Assembly: GCF_015209745.1 (NCBI RefSeq)
Contig: NZ_CP063657.1
Span: 62,001 to 126,000, forward strand
Reading direction: 5' to 3'
DNA: 64,000 nucleotides
DNA from: Lysobacter avium
GTDB lineage: Bacteria; Pseudomonadota; Gammaproteobacteria; Xanthomonadales; Xanthomonadaceae
The notes beneath the pieces were generated by a model. It saw only the letters and a program-made list of their open reading frames with translations, was not told the origin of the DNA and ran no database searches. Shown one piece after another: positions 15,830 through 23,844 of this stretch. The translations under genes were made by a program, and so were the position numbers. How positions within the stretch are numbered: position 1 is the first letter of the stretch; every line of letters starts with the position of its first letter.

Positions 15830-17793
15830 GTTCGAAGGGCGCCCCGCGGGAGCTGCGGCGGGGGCGGTTTTCCCGTGCAGCGCTGCGGCTGTCCATCGCC
15901 GCCGCGATCCTGCTGCTGGCCGCCTGCGCCACGCTCAGCCCGCAACAGGCCGACCAGGCGTATGCCATTGCAGCGGCGGCGCGATCGGACGCTTCCACCT
16001 GCGACGCGCTTGATGCCTGCGCGCAGCCATCGCCGCTGCGCCAGATGGCCGACAAGGCACTGCAGGAGTCGACGCCGCAACAGCCGCGCCATTACACGGT
16101 GATCCTCGATCGCGGCACCGATGCGCTGCTGGCGCGCATCAACCTGATCCGCAGCGCTACCAGCAGCATCGACCTGCAGACCTACATCTACCAGGACGAT
16201 GACGCCGGCCGCCTGGTGCTCCAGGAGCTCCTCGACGCCGCGCGGCGCGGCGTGCGTGTACGCGTGCTGATGGACCAGCTGTCTGCGCTCCAGAGCGTGG
16301 AATCACTGGCCGCCCTCAGTGGCATGCATCGCAACTTCCACCTCAAGCTGTACAACCCCGTGATGCGGCGGGCGCGGATCACCTACCCGCAATATGCCAT
16401 CGCCGCGGCGTGCTGCTGGCGCCAGTTGAACCAGCGCATGCACACCAAGCTGCTGTTGATCGACGATGCCGTGGCGATCACCGGCGGGCGCAACTACCAG
16501 GACGATTATTTCGATTGGAGCGACACCTACAATTTCCGCGACCGAGATCTGCTGGTGGCAGGCCCGGTCGCCCACGCCATGGCGGAAGACTTCCGCCTGT
16601 TCTGGGACGACCGCCGCGCAGTACCGCCCTCCCGTCTGGTGGACGTCGGGCGCCTGTTGCTGTCACGCGGCGTGCCGGCCCTCGCGCCCGCTGAGTACCG
16701 CCGCCCCGAACGTGCTGCATCGATGCGCGATGATGCCGGCGATGTGCTGCTGGTGTTCGAGCGCCTGGCCAGCGAGGCTCGCGAAGTGGGCAAGGTCGAG
16801 TACGTGTCCGATGGCCCGGGCAAGCACGAGGCGGAGACGCCGTCGGAATTCGCCGCGGCATCGCAGTCGCTGGGCGGGCTGATCGCCTCGGCCGACCGCG
16901 AGGTGATGCTGCAGACACCCTACCTGGTGCTGTCGCGTCCCGCGCAGGCGATGTTCGAGCGGCTGCATGATCGCCCCGATGCGCCCCGCGTGGTGGTGTC
17001 GACCAACTCGCTGGCGGCCACCGACGCCTTCATCGCCTACGCCCTCTCCTACAAGTACAAGCGCCGCTACCTGCGCGATTTCGGCTTCAACATCTACGAA
17101 TACAAGCCGTTTCCCGAGGACGCACCGATCGACCTTCAGGCCACCGGCGCATTCCTGCCCGAGTTCGTCGATGCGCCGCTGCCGCCGGCCCCGAGCACCC
17201 GCCCGGACCGCAGCAGCGTGTTGCGCTCCGCTCGCTACCGCAAACCGCTGGCGGCCGAGTACGGCGCCACCCGCCACCTGCGTCGCCAGTCCAACGAGCC
17301 GGTACCGCTGCGACGGGCCGGGGTGCGGATGGGCATGCACGCCAAGTCGCTGGTCATCGACCGCCGGATCGGGGTGGTGGGCACCCACAACTTCGATCCG
17401 CGCGGGGACAACTACAACACCGAGAGCGCGGTGATCGTCCACGATGCCGCGTTTGCGCGCGAGCTGGCGGCGAGCATCCGCCGTGACATCAGTCCGGCCA
17501 ATTCCTGGGTCATCGCACCGCGCGACAAGCCACCAGTGCTGTCGGGGCTGGAGTACTCGATCGGCAAGATCTCCGAATGGCTGCCGGTGTTCGACCTTTG
17601 GCCGATGCGGTACGCGACCAGCTACGAGTTCGTGCCCGGCGAGGACTGCCCGCGGCCCATACCCCCTGACGACCCCGGCTTCCGCCAGTGCTATCGCCCG
17701 GTAGGGGATTTCCCGGAGGTGAATCTCGCGCTGAAGGGATTGCCGACGCGCTTGTTCACCGCCTTCGGAGCGGGGCTGGCGCCGATTCTCTGA
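15826..17793 (+). CDS. Phospholipase D/cardiolipin synthase-type lipoprotein
   Basis: A 655-residue protein. A basic N-terminus and hydrophobic stretch end in a lipobox (LLAACATLS, Cys near residue 29), so it is probably a lipoprotein. Two phospholipase-D HKD motifs are present: RMHTKLLLIDD with downstream GGRNYQDDYF, and GMHAKSLVID with GTHNFDPRGDNYNTE. Their layout (SIDLQTYIYQDDDAG before the first motif) matches ClsC/YmdC-type cardiolipin synthases, which join two phospholipids or a phospholipid and glycerol. The C-terminus (~610-655) adds a segment seen in the Xanthomonadaceae versions. Translation is coupled to the yceI-like gene by ATGA overlap. Which membrane leaflet it faces is inference from the lipobox. 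Confidence 0.9.
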   Translation: MSSKGAPRELRRGRFSRAALRLSIAAAILLLAACATLSPQQADQAYAIAAAARSDASTCDALDACAQPSPLRQMADKALQESTPQQPRHYTVILDRGTDALLARINLIRSATSSIDLQTYIYQDDDAGRLVLQELLDAARRGVRVRVLMDQLSALQSVESLAALSGMHRNFHLKLYNPVMRRARITYPQYAIAAACCWRQLNQRMHTKLLLIDDAVAITGGRNYQDDYFDWSDTYNFRDRDLLVAGPVAHAMAEDFRLFWDDRRAVPPSRLVDVGRLLLSRGVPALAPAEYRRPERAASMRDDAGDVLLVFERLASEAREVGKVEYVSDGPGKHEAETPSEFAAASQSLGGLIASADREVMLQTPYLVLSRPAQAMFERLHDRPDAPRVVVSTNSLAATDAFIAYALSYKYKRRYLRDFGFNIYEYKPFPEDAPIDLQATGAFLPEFVDAPLPPAPSTRPDRSSVLRSARYRKPLAAEYGATRHLRRQSNEPVPLRRAGVRMGMHAKSLVIDRRIGVVGTHNFDPRGDNYNTESAVIVHDAAFARELAASIRRDISPANSWVIAPRDKPPVLSGLEYSIGKISEWLPVFDLWPMRYATSYEFVPGEDCPRPIPPDDPGFRQCYRPVGDFPEVNLALKGLPTRLFTAFGAGLAPIL

Positions 17794-17800
17794 ACGCAGA

Positions 17801-17824
17801 CCTCCCCCGGCATTGCCCGGGAGG
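17801..17824 (+). terminator. Possible terminator hairpin after the phospholipase-D gene
   Basis: CCTCCC and GGGAGG can pair around a partly self-complementary core just after the stop codon. There is no T tract, so this would be a weak or Rho-assisted terminator at best. Confidence 0.35.
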
Positions 17825-17887
17825 CTGAAACCTGCTGAATCCTGAATCCCGCGACGTCCATGACCTATGGCCTATGTACTGATCGAT

Positions 17888-17907
17888 CTGGTGTTATACA
17901 TTACCAG
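17888..17907 (+). promoter_or_regulatory. Inverted repeat over a possible -10 element upstream of the first short ORF
   Basis: CTGGT-N10-ACCAG is a perfect 5-bp inverted repeat. It encloses TGTTATACA, which resembles an extended -10 (TG-N-TATACA, 17892-17900). An operator overlapping the promoter is a reasonable reading. No good -35 hexamer is present. The arms are too far apart to be a canonical lux box (CT-N12-AG). Confidence 0.4.
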
Positions 17908-17937
17908 CACACCAATTCACTACAGCAGGAGATCGTC

Positions 17938-18195
17938 ATGTCCATCCAGCAATCCGCCCAGTCTGCCCGTTCATCCTCCACCGCCGGCGGCGCGTCGCGC
18001 CGCGACTGCACCAGGTCCCATCCCAGCGCGGCTGGTGAGACGTCCCTGGCCGGATCCGCAGCACATCACGGCTACCCCGAGCGTCAGCCCGGCATCGGCT
18101 ACGGCCACAGCAGTGGCTACGTCAGCCGTGACGCCTACAAGGCCGCCGGGCGCTACTCGCAGAGCGCCGGCCCGTCCCTGTTCAGGTTTCACTGA
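17938..18195 (+). CDS. Small hypothetical protein (85 aa), paralogue-like of the next ORF
   Basis: An 85-residue, Ser/Gly/Ala-rich, polar protein with no signal peptide or membrane helix. The ATG at 17938 is preceded by CAGGAGA at a good distance. The frames upstream and alongside are proline-rich and look like shadows. The C-terminus reads GYVSRDAYKAAGRY...SAGPSLFRFH. The next short ORF ends in a recognisably similar pattern (SYVGKSYLRR...SASQSMFRIS): a Tyr-Val, a second Tyr, Arg/Ser-rich residues, then Ser-x-Phe-Arg-hydrophobic at the terminus. Function unknown. Both short ORFs sit in a noticeably AT-richer intergenic pocket with good promoters and ribosome-binding sites, which supports expression. 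Confidence 0.6.
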   Translation: MSIQQSAQSARSSSTAGGASRRDCTRSHPSAAGETSLAGSAAHHGYPERQPGIGYGHSSGYVSRDAYKAAGRYSQSAGPSLFRFH

Positions 18196-18221
18196 TCCCC
18201 CTATTCATATTTCTCGGAACC

Positions 18222-18230
18222 TGCTACAAT
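18222..18230 (+). promoter_or_regulatory. Extended -10 promoter (TGCTACAAT) for the second short ORF
   Basis: TG-C-TACAAT is a near-consensus extended -10 element in an AT-rich stretch 44 bases before the GTG start. The -35 region (TATTCA, 18202-18207) is weak, as is usual for extended -10 promoters. Transcription would start near 18237. Confidence 0.55.
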
Positions 18231-18273
18231 AGCGCTCGTAACCCATTGTAATCATTTAAAAAAGGAGACAGAA

Positions 18274-18498
18274 GTGAATCGCCATCCTGGTTCCGTCCAA
18301 ACCGCTCCCATCGCGAGCAATCCGGTCGGGCACAGCACCACGCTTGCCACGGCCGAGCCGCTGGTCAAATCGATCGATGTCCAGGCCGCTGCGGCAGTCC
18401 GCAACGACCTGTATCGCGGAAGTTACGTTGGCAAGAGCTACCTGCGCCGTTCGCGCCGCAGCACCTCGGCCAGCCAGTCGATGTTCCGCATCAGCTAA
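18274..18498 (+). CDS. Small hypothetical protein (74 aa) with own promoter
   Basis: A 74-residue basic protein. The GTG start follows a strong AAAGGAGAC ribosome-binding site at good spacing and an extended -10 promoter further upstream, so it is likely expressed. It is polar at the N-terminus, has an Ala-rich middle (DVQAAAAVRNDLY) and a basic C-terminus (YLRRSRRSTSASQSMFRIS). The C-terminal signature resembles that of the preceding short ORF. There is no signal peptide, transmembrane helix or Cys. No modification enzyme, transporter or toxin-antitoxin partner is adjacent. I do not recognise a family. A DNA- or RNA-binding or ribosome-associated small protein is possible from the charge, but this is speculation. 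Confidence 0.62.
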   Translation: MNRHPGSVQTAPIASNPVGHSTTLATAEPLVKSIDVQAAAAVRNDLYRGSYVGKSYLRRSRRSTSASQSMFRIS

Positions 18499-18617
18499 GT
18501 CGCGTTCGCGATCCCCGTAACAACCGCTCAAGGCGCAGTCATCCGGGCAACGGGCCTGTCCCAACCCGGGACTGCGCACTGATGGAAGCCCGATCAGGGC
18601 TCCGCTATCGTGTCGGC

Positions 18618-19115
18618 ATGAACACGCCCCCCGTTTTCCAAGCATTTTCCCCGGCCGACCCTCCGGCTGAAGCAGCGACTCCGCGGCGTCGGCTCTTCCG
18701 CCGCAGCGCCACCCTGGACGACCTCAACTCGCTCTCGCGCGATACGGCGATCGAAGCGTTGGGGATCGTGTTTACTGAAATCGGCGAGAGCCACCTCAAG
18801 GCGACGATGCCGGTCGATGGGCGCACCGTGCAGCCCTATGGGCTCCTTCACGGAGGTTCTTCCGTGCTGCTGGCAGAAACGCTGGGCAGCAGTGCCGGCA
18901 ATCTGTGCGTCGAGCAGGACAGCATGTGCGTCGGTCTGGAGATCAACGCCAACCACCTGCGTGCCGTGCGCGACGGCAAGGTCACCGGTATTGCCACCGC
19001 GCTGCACGTGGGTGGTCGCACCCAGGTCTGGGAAATCCGTATCGAAGACGGCCGCGGCCGGCTGGCCTGCATCTCGCGCCTCACGCTCGCGGTGGTGCCG
19101 CGGCCCCCGGTCTAG
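18618..19115 (+). CDS. Hotdog-fold thioesterase (PaaI/MenI-like)
   Basis: A 165-residue cytosolic protein. The hotdog domain starts about residue 38 (DTAIEALGIVFTEIGESHLKA). It contains the PaaI-type signature GLLHGGSSVLLAETLGS with the catalytic-region Glu, followed by CVGLEINANHLRAVRDGKV. These enzymes hydrolyse acyl- or aryl-CoA thioesters; the closest characterised relatives act on 1,4-dihydroxy-2-naphthoyl-CoA and phenylacetyl-CoA derivatives. The N-terminal ~35 residues (Pro/Ala/Arg-rich) are not part of the fold and might indicate a later start, but no other ATG lies near the domain. It is followed by an acyltransferase and a hydrolase. Confidence 0.88.
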   Translation: MNTPPVFQAFSPADPPAEAATPRRRLFRRSATLDDLNSLSRDTAIEALGIVFTEIGESHLKATMPVDGRTVQPYGLLHGGSSVLLAETLGSSAGNLCVEQDSMCVGLEINANHLRAVRDGKVTGIATALHVGGRTQVWEIRIEDGRGRLACISRLTLAVVPRPPV

Positions 19116-19239
19116 TCGACATCCGCTCCGAGAACGCCGCCCTGCGCGTCGTGCCCGGTGAGGACGGCGGCACTGCTGGCGTCGGAATCCTCAACCGAAG
19201 CCTGCCGCGCGACGGGTCCGCCCTGTATCGTTCGCGGTC

Positions 19240-20043
19240 ATGAATGCGCCGCAAACTCCTTTCGCCACCCCGGCGCGAACCTCGCCAGTGGCGCGCACCC
19301 TGCGCTACTTCTACCGGGTGCCGATGCTGCTTTGGCACCTGCTGGTCAACCTCCCGGTGGTGCTGGTGCTGATCAGCCCGCTGCTGGGCCGACTCCAGAT
19401 CGGAAACGAGCGCATGGACCACCGCATGATCCGCCTGTGGTCGGCCGGGCTGATGCGGGTGTTCGGCTTCCGCCTCCACCGCATCGGCAGTCCCCTGCCT
19501 GGCGGCACGATGTTCGTCGCCAACCACGTTAGCTGGATCGACATCGCCGCGCTGCACAGCCAGCAGATGATGGGCATGGTGGCCAAGCGCGAGATCCGCA
19601 GCTGGCCGGTGGTGGGCTGGCTCGCCAGCCGCGCGCAGACAATCTTCCACTCCCGCGGCAGCACTGAATCGATGGGCGGCGTGCTGCAGGAGATGCTGTC
19701 ACGCCTGCGCGATGGCCGCTCCGTGGGCGTGTTTCCCGAGGGCGGCACGCGCGGCGGTGGTGAAGTCGGCCCGTTCCATGCGCGCATCTTCCTGGCCGCG
19801 GTGGAGGCCGGCGCGCAGATCCAGCCGGTGGCGCTGCGTTACGGCGAGAAGGGCAGCGCGCAGCGGATCGTCGCATTCGCCCCTCGCGAACGCTTCGTCG
19901 GCAACTTCCTGCGCCTGCTCGGCGAGCCACCGCGGGTCGCGGAAATCCATTTCCTCGAGCCGATCCTGCCTGCGCAGATGGAGGGACGCCGTCGCATCGC
20001 CGACACCGCGCGCGCCCGTATCCTCGAGGCGATGAACAACTGA
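19240..20043 (+). CDS. 1-acyl-sn-glycerol-3-phosphate acyltransferase-like (PlsC family)
   Basis: A 267-residue membrane-associated acyltransferase. An N-terminal hydrophobic helix (VPMLLWHLLVNLPVVLVLISP) anchors it. The catalytic NHxxxxD motif appears as NHVSWID near residue 93, and the substrate-binding motif as FPEGGTRGGG near residue 166. These are hallmarks of the PlsC family that transfers an acyl chain to lysophosphatidic acid or related lysolipids at the inner membrane. The gene lies 10 bp before a YheT-type hydrolase, and the two are likely co-transcribed. Whether this is the housekeeping PlsC or a paralogue acting on another lipid cannot be decided. Confidence 0.9.
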   Translation: MNAPQTPFATPARTSPVARTLRYFYRVPMLLWHLLVNLPVVLVLISPLLGRLQIGNERMDHRMIRLWSAGLMRVFGFRLHRIGSPLPGGTMFVANHVSWIDIAALHSQQMMGMVAKREIRSWPVVGWLASRAQTIFHSRGSTESMGGVLQEMLSRLRDGRSVGVFPEGGTRGGGEVGPFHARIFLAAVEAGAQIQPVALRYGEKGSAQRIVAFAPRERFVGNFLRLLGEPPRVAEIHFLEPILPAQMEGRRRIADTARARILEAMNN

Positions 20044-20053
20044 GGGTTTCAGG

Positions 20054-21055
20054 GTGCTGACCGCTGCCGATTTCCGACCGCCGCGCTGGCTCCGCAACGC
20101 GCATCTGCAGACCGTGCTGGGCTCCAGCGGCATGCGCCAGTGGATGGGCGAGCACCAGCTGGCCGCCACCGGCGCAATCACGACCGCCCATCTGCTTGAC
20201 GGCGGCAACGGCGTGCGCCTGCGGGGGCTGCACAGCGCGATGCCCGGCGTGGAGGGACAGGGGATGGCGATCCTGCTGCACGGCTGGGAAGGCAGCGCCG
20301 ATTCGGGCTATATGCGCCTGACCGCCGCATCGCTGCTGGAAAAAGGCTTCGAGGTGTTCAGGCTCAATTTCCGCGACCACGGCGGCACCCACCACCTCAA
20401 CTCCGGGCTGTTCCACTCCAACCGCATCGACGAGGTGGTCCAAGCCACCGCCGACATCGCGCGCCGGTTCCCGCTGCGACCGCTGACCGTGGGCGGCTAC
20501 TCGCTGGGCGGCAACTTCGCCCTCCGGCTGGCGCTGCGCGCACCCACCGCCGGGCTGGCGATCACCCAGGTGGCAGTGATCTGCCCGTTGCTGGACCCGG
20601 CGCGCACGATGGACGCAATGGAGACGGGGATGCCGGCCTATATGCGTCATTTCGAGGGCAAGTGGCGCCGCTCACTGCAGCGCAAACGCGAACTCTTCCC
20701 GCAGCAGTACGACTTCGATGATCGCGTGCTCGGACTGCGCATGCGCCCGCTGACGCGGTGGATGGTTGAGCGCAGCACCGATTACGACTCCCTGGAAAGC
20801 TATTTCGATGGCTACTCGCTGGCCGGCGACCGCCTGGCCAGACTCGAAGTGCCCGCCAGCATCCTGATGGCCGCCGACGACCCGGTGATCCCGGTCGAGG
20901 ACTTCGCCAGCGCCTCGCTTTCGCCGTGCGTGGACCTGCAGATATCGCCCTGGGGCGGCCATTGTGGTTTCCTGGAAAACGGCCGACTGCAGGGCTTTGG
21001 CGAGCAGTGGCTCGCCCAGCGGCTCGCCGCGTGCGCCGATACAATGGCCGATTGA
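20054..21055 (+). CDS. YheT family alpha/beta hydrolase
   Basis: A 333-residue predicted serine hydrolase of the YheT/ABHD1-3 group. Family features are the N-terminal FRPPRWLRNAHLQTVLGS, the oxyanion-hole region LLHGWEGSADSGYM, FRLNFRDHGGTHHLNSGLFHS, and the nucleophile elbow GGYSLGGNF with Ser near residue 157. A downstream Asp (MAADDPVIP) and His (WGGHCGF) complete the triad. The GTG at 20054 is 10 bp after the acyltransferase stop with GAGGG in front. Bacterial YheT members are esterases of unknown physiological substrate; the neighbourhood suggests lipid metabolism. Confidence 0.9.
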   Translation: MLTAADFRPPRWLRNAHLQTVLGSSGMRQWMGEHQLAATGAITTAHLLDGGNGVRLRGLHSAMPGVEGQGMAILLHGWEGSADSGYMRLTAASLLEKGFEVFRLNFRDHGGTHHLNSGLFHSNRIDEVVQATADIARRFPLRPLTVGGYSLGGNFALRLALRAPTAGLAITQVAVICPLLDPARTMDAMETGMPAYMRHFEGKWRRSLQRKRELFPQQYDFDDRVLGLRMRPLTRWMVERSTDYDSLESYFDGYSLAGDRLARLEVPASILMAADDPVIPVEDFASASLSPCVDLQISPWGGHCGFLENGRLQGFGEQWLAQRLAACADTMAD

Positions 21056-21076
21056 CCGAACCCCGAGCAGCAGTCC

Positions 21077-23146
21077 ATGTACGAACCGATCATCGACGCC
21101 CTGCGTCGCGGCGCCGCCGACGAAGCCCTCACCGCCGCGCGTGGCGCCGTTGCGGAACGCGGTGACGATCCGGCCGCACACCGCTGGCTCGCCTACGCGC
21201 TGCGCCTGGACGGTGATCGCGAGGCGGCCCTGGAGGCCATCGACGCAGCCATCCGCCTGGCCCCGGAAAACGCCGACCTGCATCTGGACCGCGCCGGCCT
21301 GCTGTTGCAGGAGCGCAAGCTCGACGAGGCCCAGGCGGCGCTGGCGCACAGCACCGGCCTGGATCCCAACCAGTTCCCCGCATACATAATCCAGGCGCAA
21401 CTCGCGCTGGGCCGCGGCGATCTGGAGGAGGCCCAGCGGCTGACCCGGACCGCCGCGCGCATCGCCGACCAGCACCCGCAGATCGCGGCGCTGGAAGGCA
21501 ACCTGGCGCTGCGCCGGGGCGACGCCGACCAGGCACTCGCCGGGCTTTCGGCCGCCGCCAAGCTCTGGCCCGAGGAGCCGACGCTGCGCCACGCGCTGGG
21601 CTTTGCGTATCTGGCCAAGGGTCATCTGGCGTTCGCCGAGCAGGCCTTCCGCGGCTTGCTGGAAGCCAGTCCGGATTCGCTGCCGCTGCGCGCGCTGGTC
21701 GCCGACCTGCTGCGCCGTCAGGGACGCCCCGGCGATGCCGCTGATGAAATCGCACCCCTGCTGACCGGCGATGAGGCCGCTCCGGCGCTGCGCCGCATGG
21801 TCGCCGAACTGGAGCTGGAAGCCGGTCGTGACGAGTCCGCCCGCGATCGCCTGCTCGAACTGGTCAAGGAAAATCCCGACGACCGCCGCAGCATCGTTGC
21901 GCTGGCGGAGGCCTGGCGTCGGCTGGGCGCGGCTGACGAAGCGCGCGCGACCCTGGATGCGTTGCTGGAAACTGCGCCGGGCAACATTGACCTGTGGCGC
22001 GCGCGCCTGCTGTTCGAGGAGTTCGCGTCCCCTGAAGCGCTGGCGGTCGTCGAACGCTGGCAGCAGCTTGACCCCGACAGCGTGCCGGCGCTGGAAGCGC
22101 GCATCACCCTGCATGACGTGGCCGGCGAGACCGGGCAGGGCGACGCCCTGGCCGCGCGCATCATCGAGCTGCAGCCCGGCCACGCCAAGGCCGAGACCCG
22201 GATCTTCGACCGGCTGCTGCAGAACGATCCGGACGCGGCCATCACCCACGTCGAAGGTCTGCTCGCGCGCGCACCCGACGAGGCGGTGCGCAGCAACCTG
22301 CGCCAGCTGCTGGGCCGCTGTTTCGATGCGGCCGGCCAACCTGCCGCCGCGGTGGCCACCTGGGTGGAGCTGCACAGCGAAGTCGCACCCCAGCGCCTGC
22401 CGCTGCTCGAGCCCAGCATCGCCCGCGATTGGCCGGCCGACGACAGCGAGGATGTCAGCCGCCACAGCGGACTGCTGCTGTGGGGCGCGCCGGGTTCGTT
22501 GATCGAGCGCGTCGCCGGTACCCTGCACGCCGCCGGCGCACCGCTGTTCGCCGACCGCTTCGGGCCGACGCCGCCCAACGACCTGTTCCAGCGCTTTGCC
22601 ACGGTCAACGCCTTGGCCAGCGGCGCCGCCGACCCCGCCGCACTGATCGCCGAATGGCGGGCCGCGTTCCCCTCGCGCGGAATCAAGCCCGACCAGATCT
22701 GCGACTGGCTGCTGTGGTGGGACAACACCCTGGTGACCGCGCTGCGCGAGCACGCGCCCGAGGCCATGCTGCTAGTGGCGCTGCGCGATCCACGCGACAT
22801 GCTGCTGGACTGGATCGCCCACGGCGCGCCGGCGCCGTTCGCGCTGGCCTCGCCGGAGGCCGGGGCGCGCTGGCTGGCGAAGGTGCTGGACCAGGTCGCC
22901 GAGCTGCACGAGCACAACCTCATTGCCCATCGCCTGCTGCGCATGGACGGGGTGGAGAACGACATGGCCGCCCTTGCCCAGATGCTGGCCAACGCGCTGG
23001 ATGTCAGCCTGCCGGCGGTGGCGCCGGGCCGCTTCGGTCCCGACCGGATGGCGGCCGGCCGCTGGCGCGATTTCGTCGAGCCGCTGGGTGATGCGTTCGG
23101 CCTGCTGACGCCGGTGGCGGTGCGTCTGGGTTACCCGCAGGACTGA
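21077..23146 (+). CDS. TPR protein with a sulfotransferase-like C-terminal domain
   Basis: A 689-residue protein. Residues ~1-440 are tetratricopeptide repeats (ALTAARGAVAERGDDPAAHRW, AIDAAIRLAPENADLHL and so on). Residues ~455-689 look like a sulfotransferase fold: LLLWGAPGSLIERVAGTL in the position of the PAPS phosphate-binding loop, and LVALRDPRDMLLDWIAHG in the position of the 3'-phosphate-binding RDPRD motif. The first motif is imperfect compared with the usual GxPRSGTS, so PAPS-dependent activity is uncertain. Architecture of TPR followed by sulfotransferase is known in proteobacteria. No signal peptide. The substrate is unknown. The start ATG is the first in the frame and lies 21 bp after the hydrolase gene. 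Confidence 0.8.
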   Translation: MYEPIIDALRRGAADEALTAARGAVAERGDDPAAHRWLAYALRLDGDREAALEAIDAAIRLAPENADLHLDRAGLLLQERKLDEAQAALAHSTGLDPNQFPAYIIQAQLALGRGDLEEAQRLTRTAARIADQHPQIAALEGNLALRRGDADQALAGLSAAAKLWPEEPTLRHALGFAYLAKGHLAFAEQAFRGLLEASPDSLPLRALVADLLRRQGRPGDAADEIAPLLTGDEAAPALRRMVAELELEAGRDESARDRLLELVKENPDDRRSIVALAEAWRRLGAADEARATLDALLETAPGNIDLWRARLLFEEFASPEALAVVERWQQLDPDSVPALEARITLHDVAGETGQGDALAARIIELQPGHAKAETRIFDRLLQNDPDAAITHVEGLLARAPDEAVRSNLRQLLGRCFDAAGQPAAAVATWVELHSEVAPQRLPLLEPSIARDWPADDSEDVSRHSGLLLWGAPGSLIERVAGTLHAAGAPLFADRFGPTPPNDLFQRFATVNALASGAADPAALIAEWRAAFPSRGIKPDQICDWLLWWDNTLVTALREHAPEAMLLVALRDPRDMLLDWIAHGAPAPFALASPEAGARWLAKVLDQVAELHEHNLIAHRLLRMDGVENDMAALAQMLANALDVSLPAVAPGRFGPDRMAAGRWRDFVEPLGDAFGLLTPVAVRLGYPQD

Positions 23147-23214
23147 TCCGACCTGATCAGGCCCGCGCGGGCGTCGTCTGGCAGACTGGTCCGGTAGCCA
23201 CACGGAGTCCACGC

Positions 23215-23835
23215 ATGCGCATCCACAGCGACAGTTTCCAGCGTCACCAGTCCCTGCCGGCGGAGTTCGCCGCCGGCCAGCCCACCGCCGACGGCTTCGG
23301 GTTTGCGCCAAACCGCAACCCGCACCTGGCCTGGGACGAGGTCCCGGACGGCGCGCGCTCGTTCGTCCTGATCTGCGTCGACCCCGACGTGCCGACGGTG
23401 GCCGAGATGGTCGGCAAGGAAGGCGTATCGATCCCGGTCGACCAGCCGCGCACCGATTTCATCCACTGGGTGATGGCCGACATTCCGGCCACGGTGACCG
23501 AAATCGCCGCCGGTGCCTGCAGCGATGGTGTGGTGCCGCACGGCAAGCAGAACCCCGGCGGGCCGGAAGGATCACGCCAGGGCTTGAACGACTACACCGG
23601 CTGGTTTGCCGACGACCCGGCCATGGCCGGCGACTGGCACGGCTACGACGGTCCGTTCCCGCCGCCCAATGACCTGCGCATGCACCGCTACTTCTTCCGC
23701 GTGTTCGCGCTGGATGTCGAGCGCCTGCCGCTGCCCGACCGCTTCACCGCTGCCGATGCACTGACCGCGATGCAAGGCCATGTGCTGGCCGAGGCGGACA
23801 CCTACGCGACCTACAGCCTGCACCCGGATCTGTAA
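23215..23835 (+). CDS. YbhB/YbcL family Raf-kinase-inhibitor-like (PEBP) protein
   Basis: A 206-residue PEBP-fold protein without a signal peptide. Motifs that match the bacterial YbhB group are NPHLAWDEVPDGARSFVLIC, CVDPDVPT, DFIHWVMADIP and YDGPFPPPND...HRYFFRVFALD. These small proteins bind phosphorylated or anionic ligands; their biochemical role in bacteria is still unclear. Insertions after DPDVPT (VAEMVGKEGVSIPVDQPR) make it slightly longer than the E. coli homologues. The next gene (uppP) is convergent, with 9 bp between the stops. Confidence 0.9.
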   Translation: MRIHSDSFQRHQSLPAEFAAGQPTADGFGFAPNRNPHLAWDEVPDGARSFVLICVDPDVPTVAEMVGKEGVSIPVDQPRTDFIHWVMADIPATVTEIAAGACSDGVVPHGKQNPGGPEGSRQGLNDYTGWFADDPAMAGDWHGYDGPFPPPNDLRMHRYFFRVFALDVERLPLPDRFTAADALTAMQGHVLAEADTYATYSLHPDL

Positions 23836-23844
23836 CCGGTTGAC

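Noticed and set aside
17888..17907. lux-box interpretation of the inverted repeat.
   Set aside because: lux boxes follow CT-N12-AG; here the arms give CT-N16-AG.
17867..18232. A proline-rich 121-aa frame overlapping the first short ORF.
   Set aside because: No ribosome-binding site in its own frame, and the composition is typical of an out-of-frame reading of Ser/Gly-rich coding sequence.
17938..18498. RiPP precursor pair.
   Set aside because: No leader GG site or modification, protease or transporter genes next to the ORFs.
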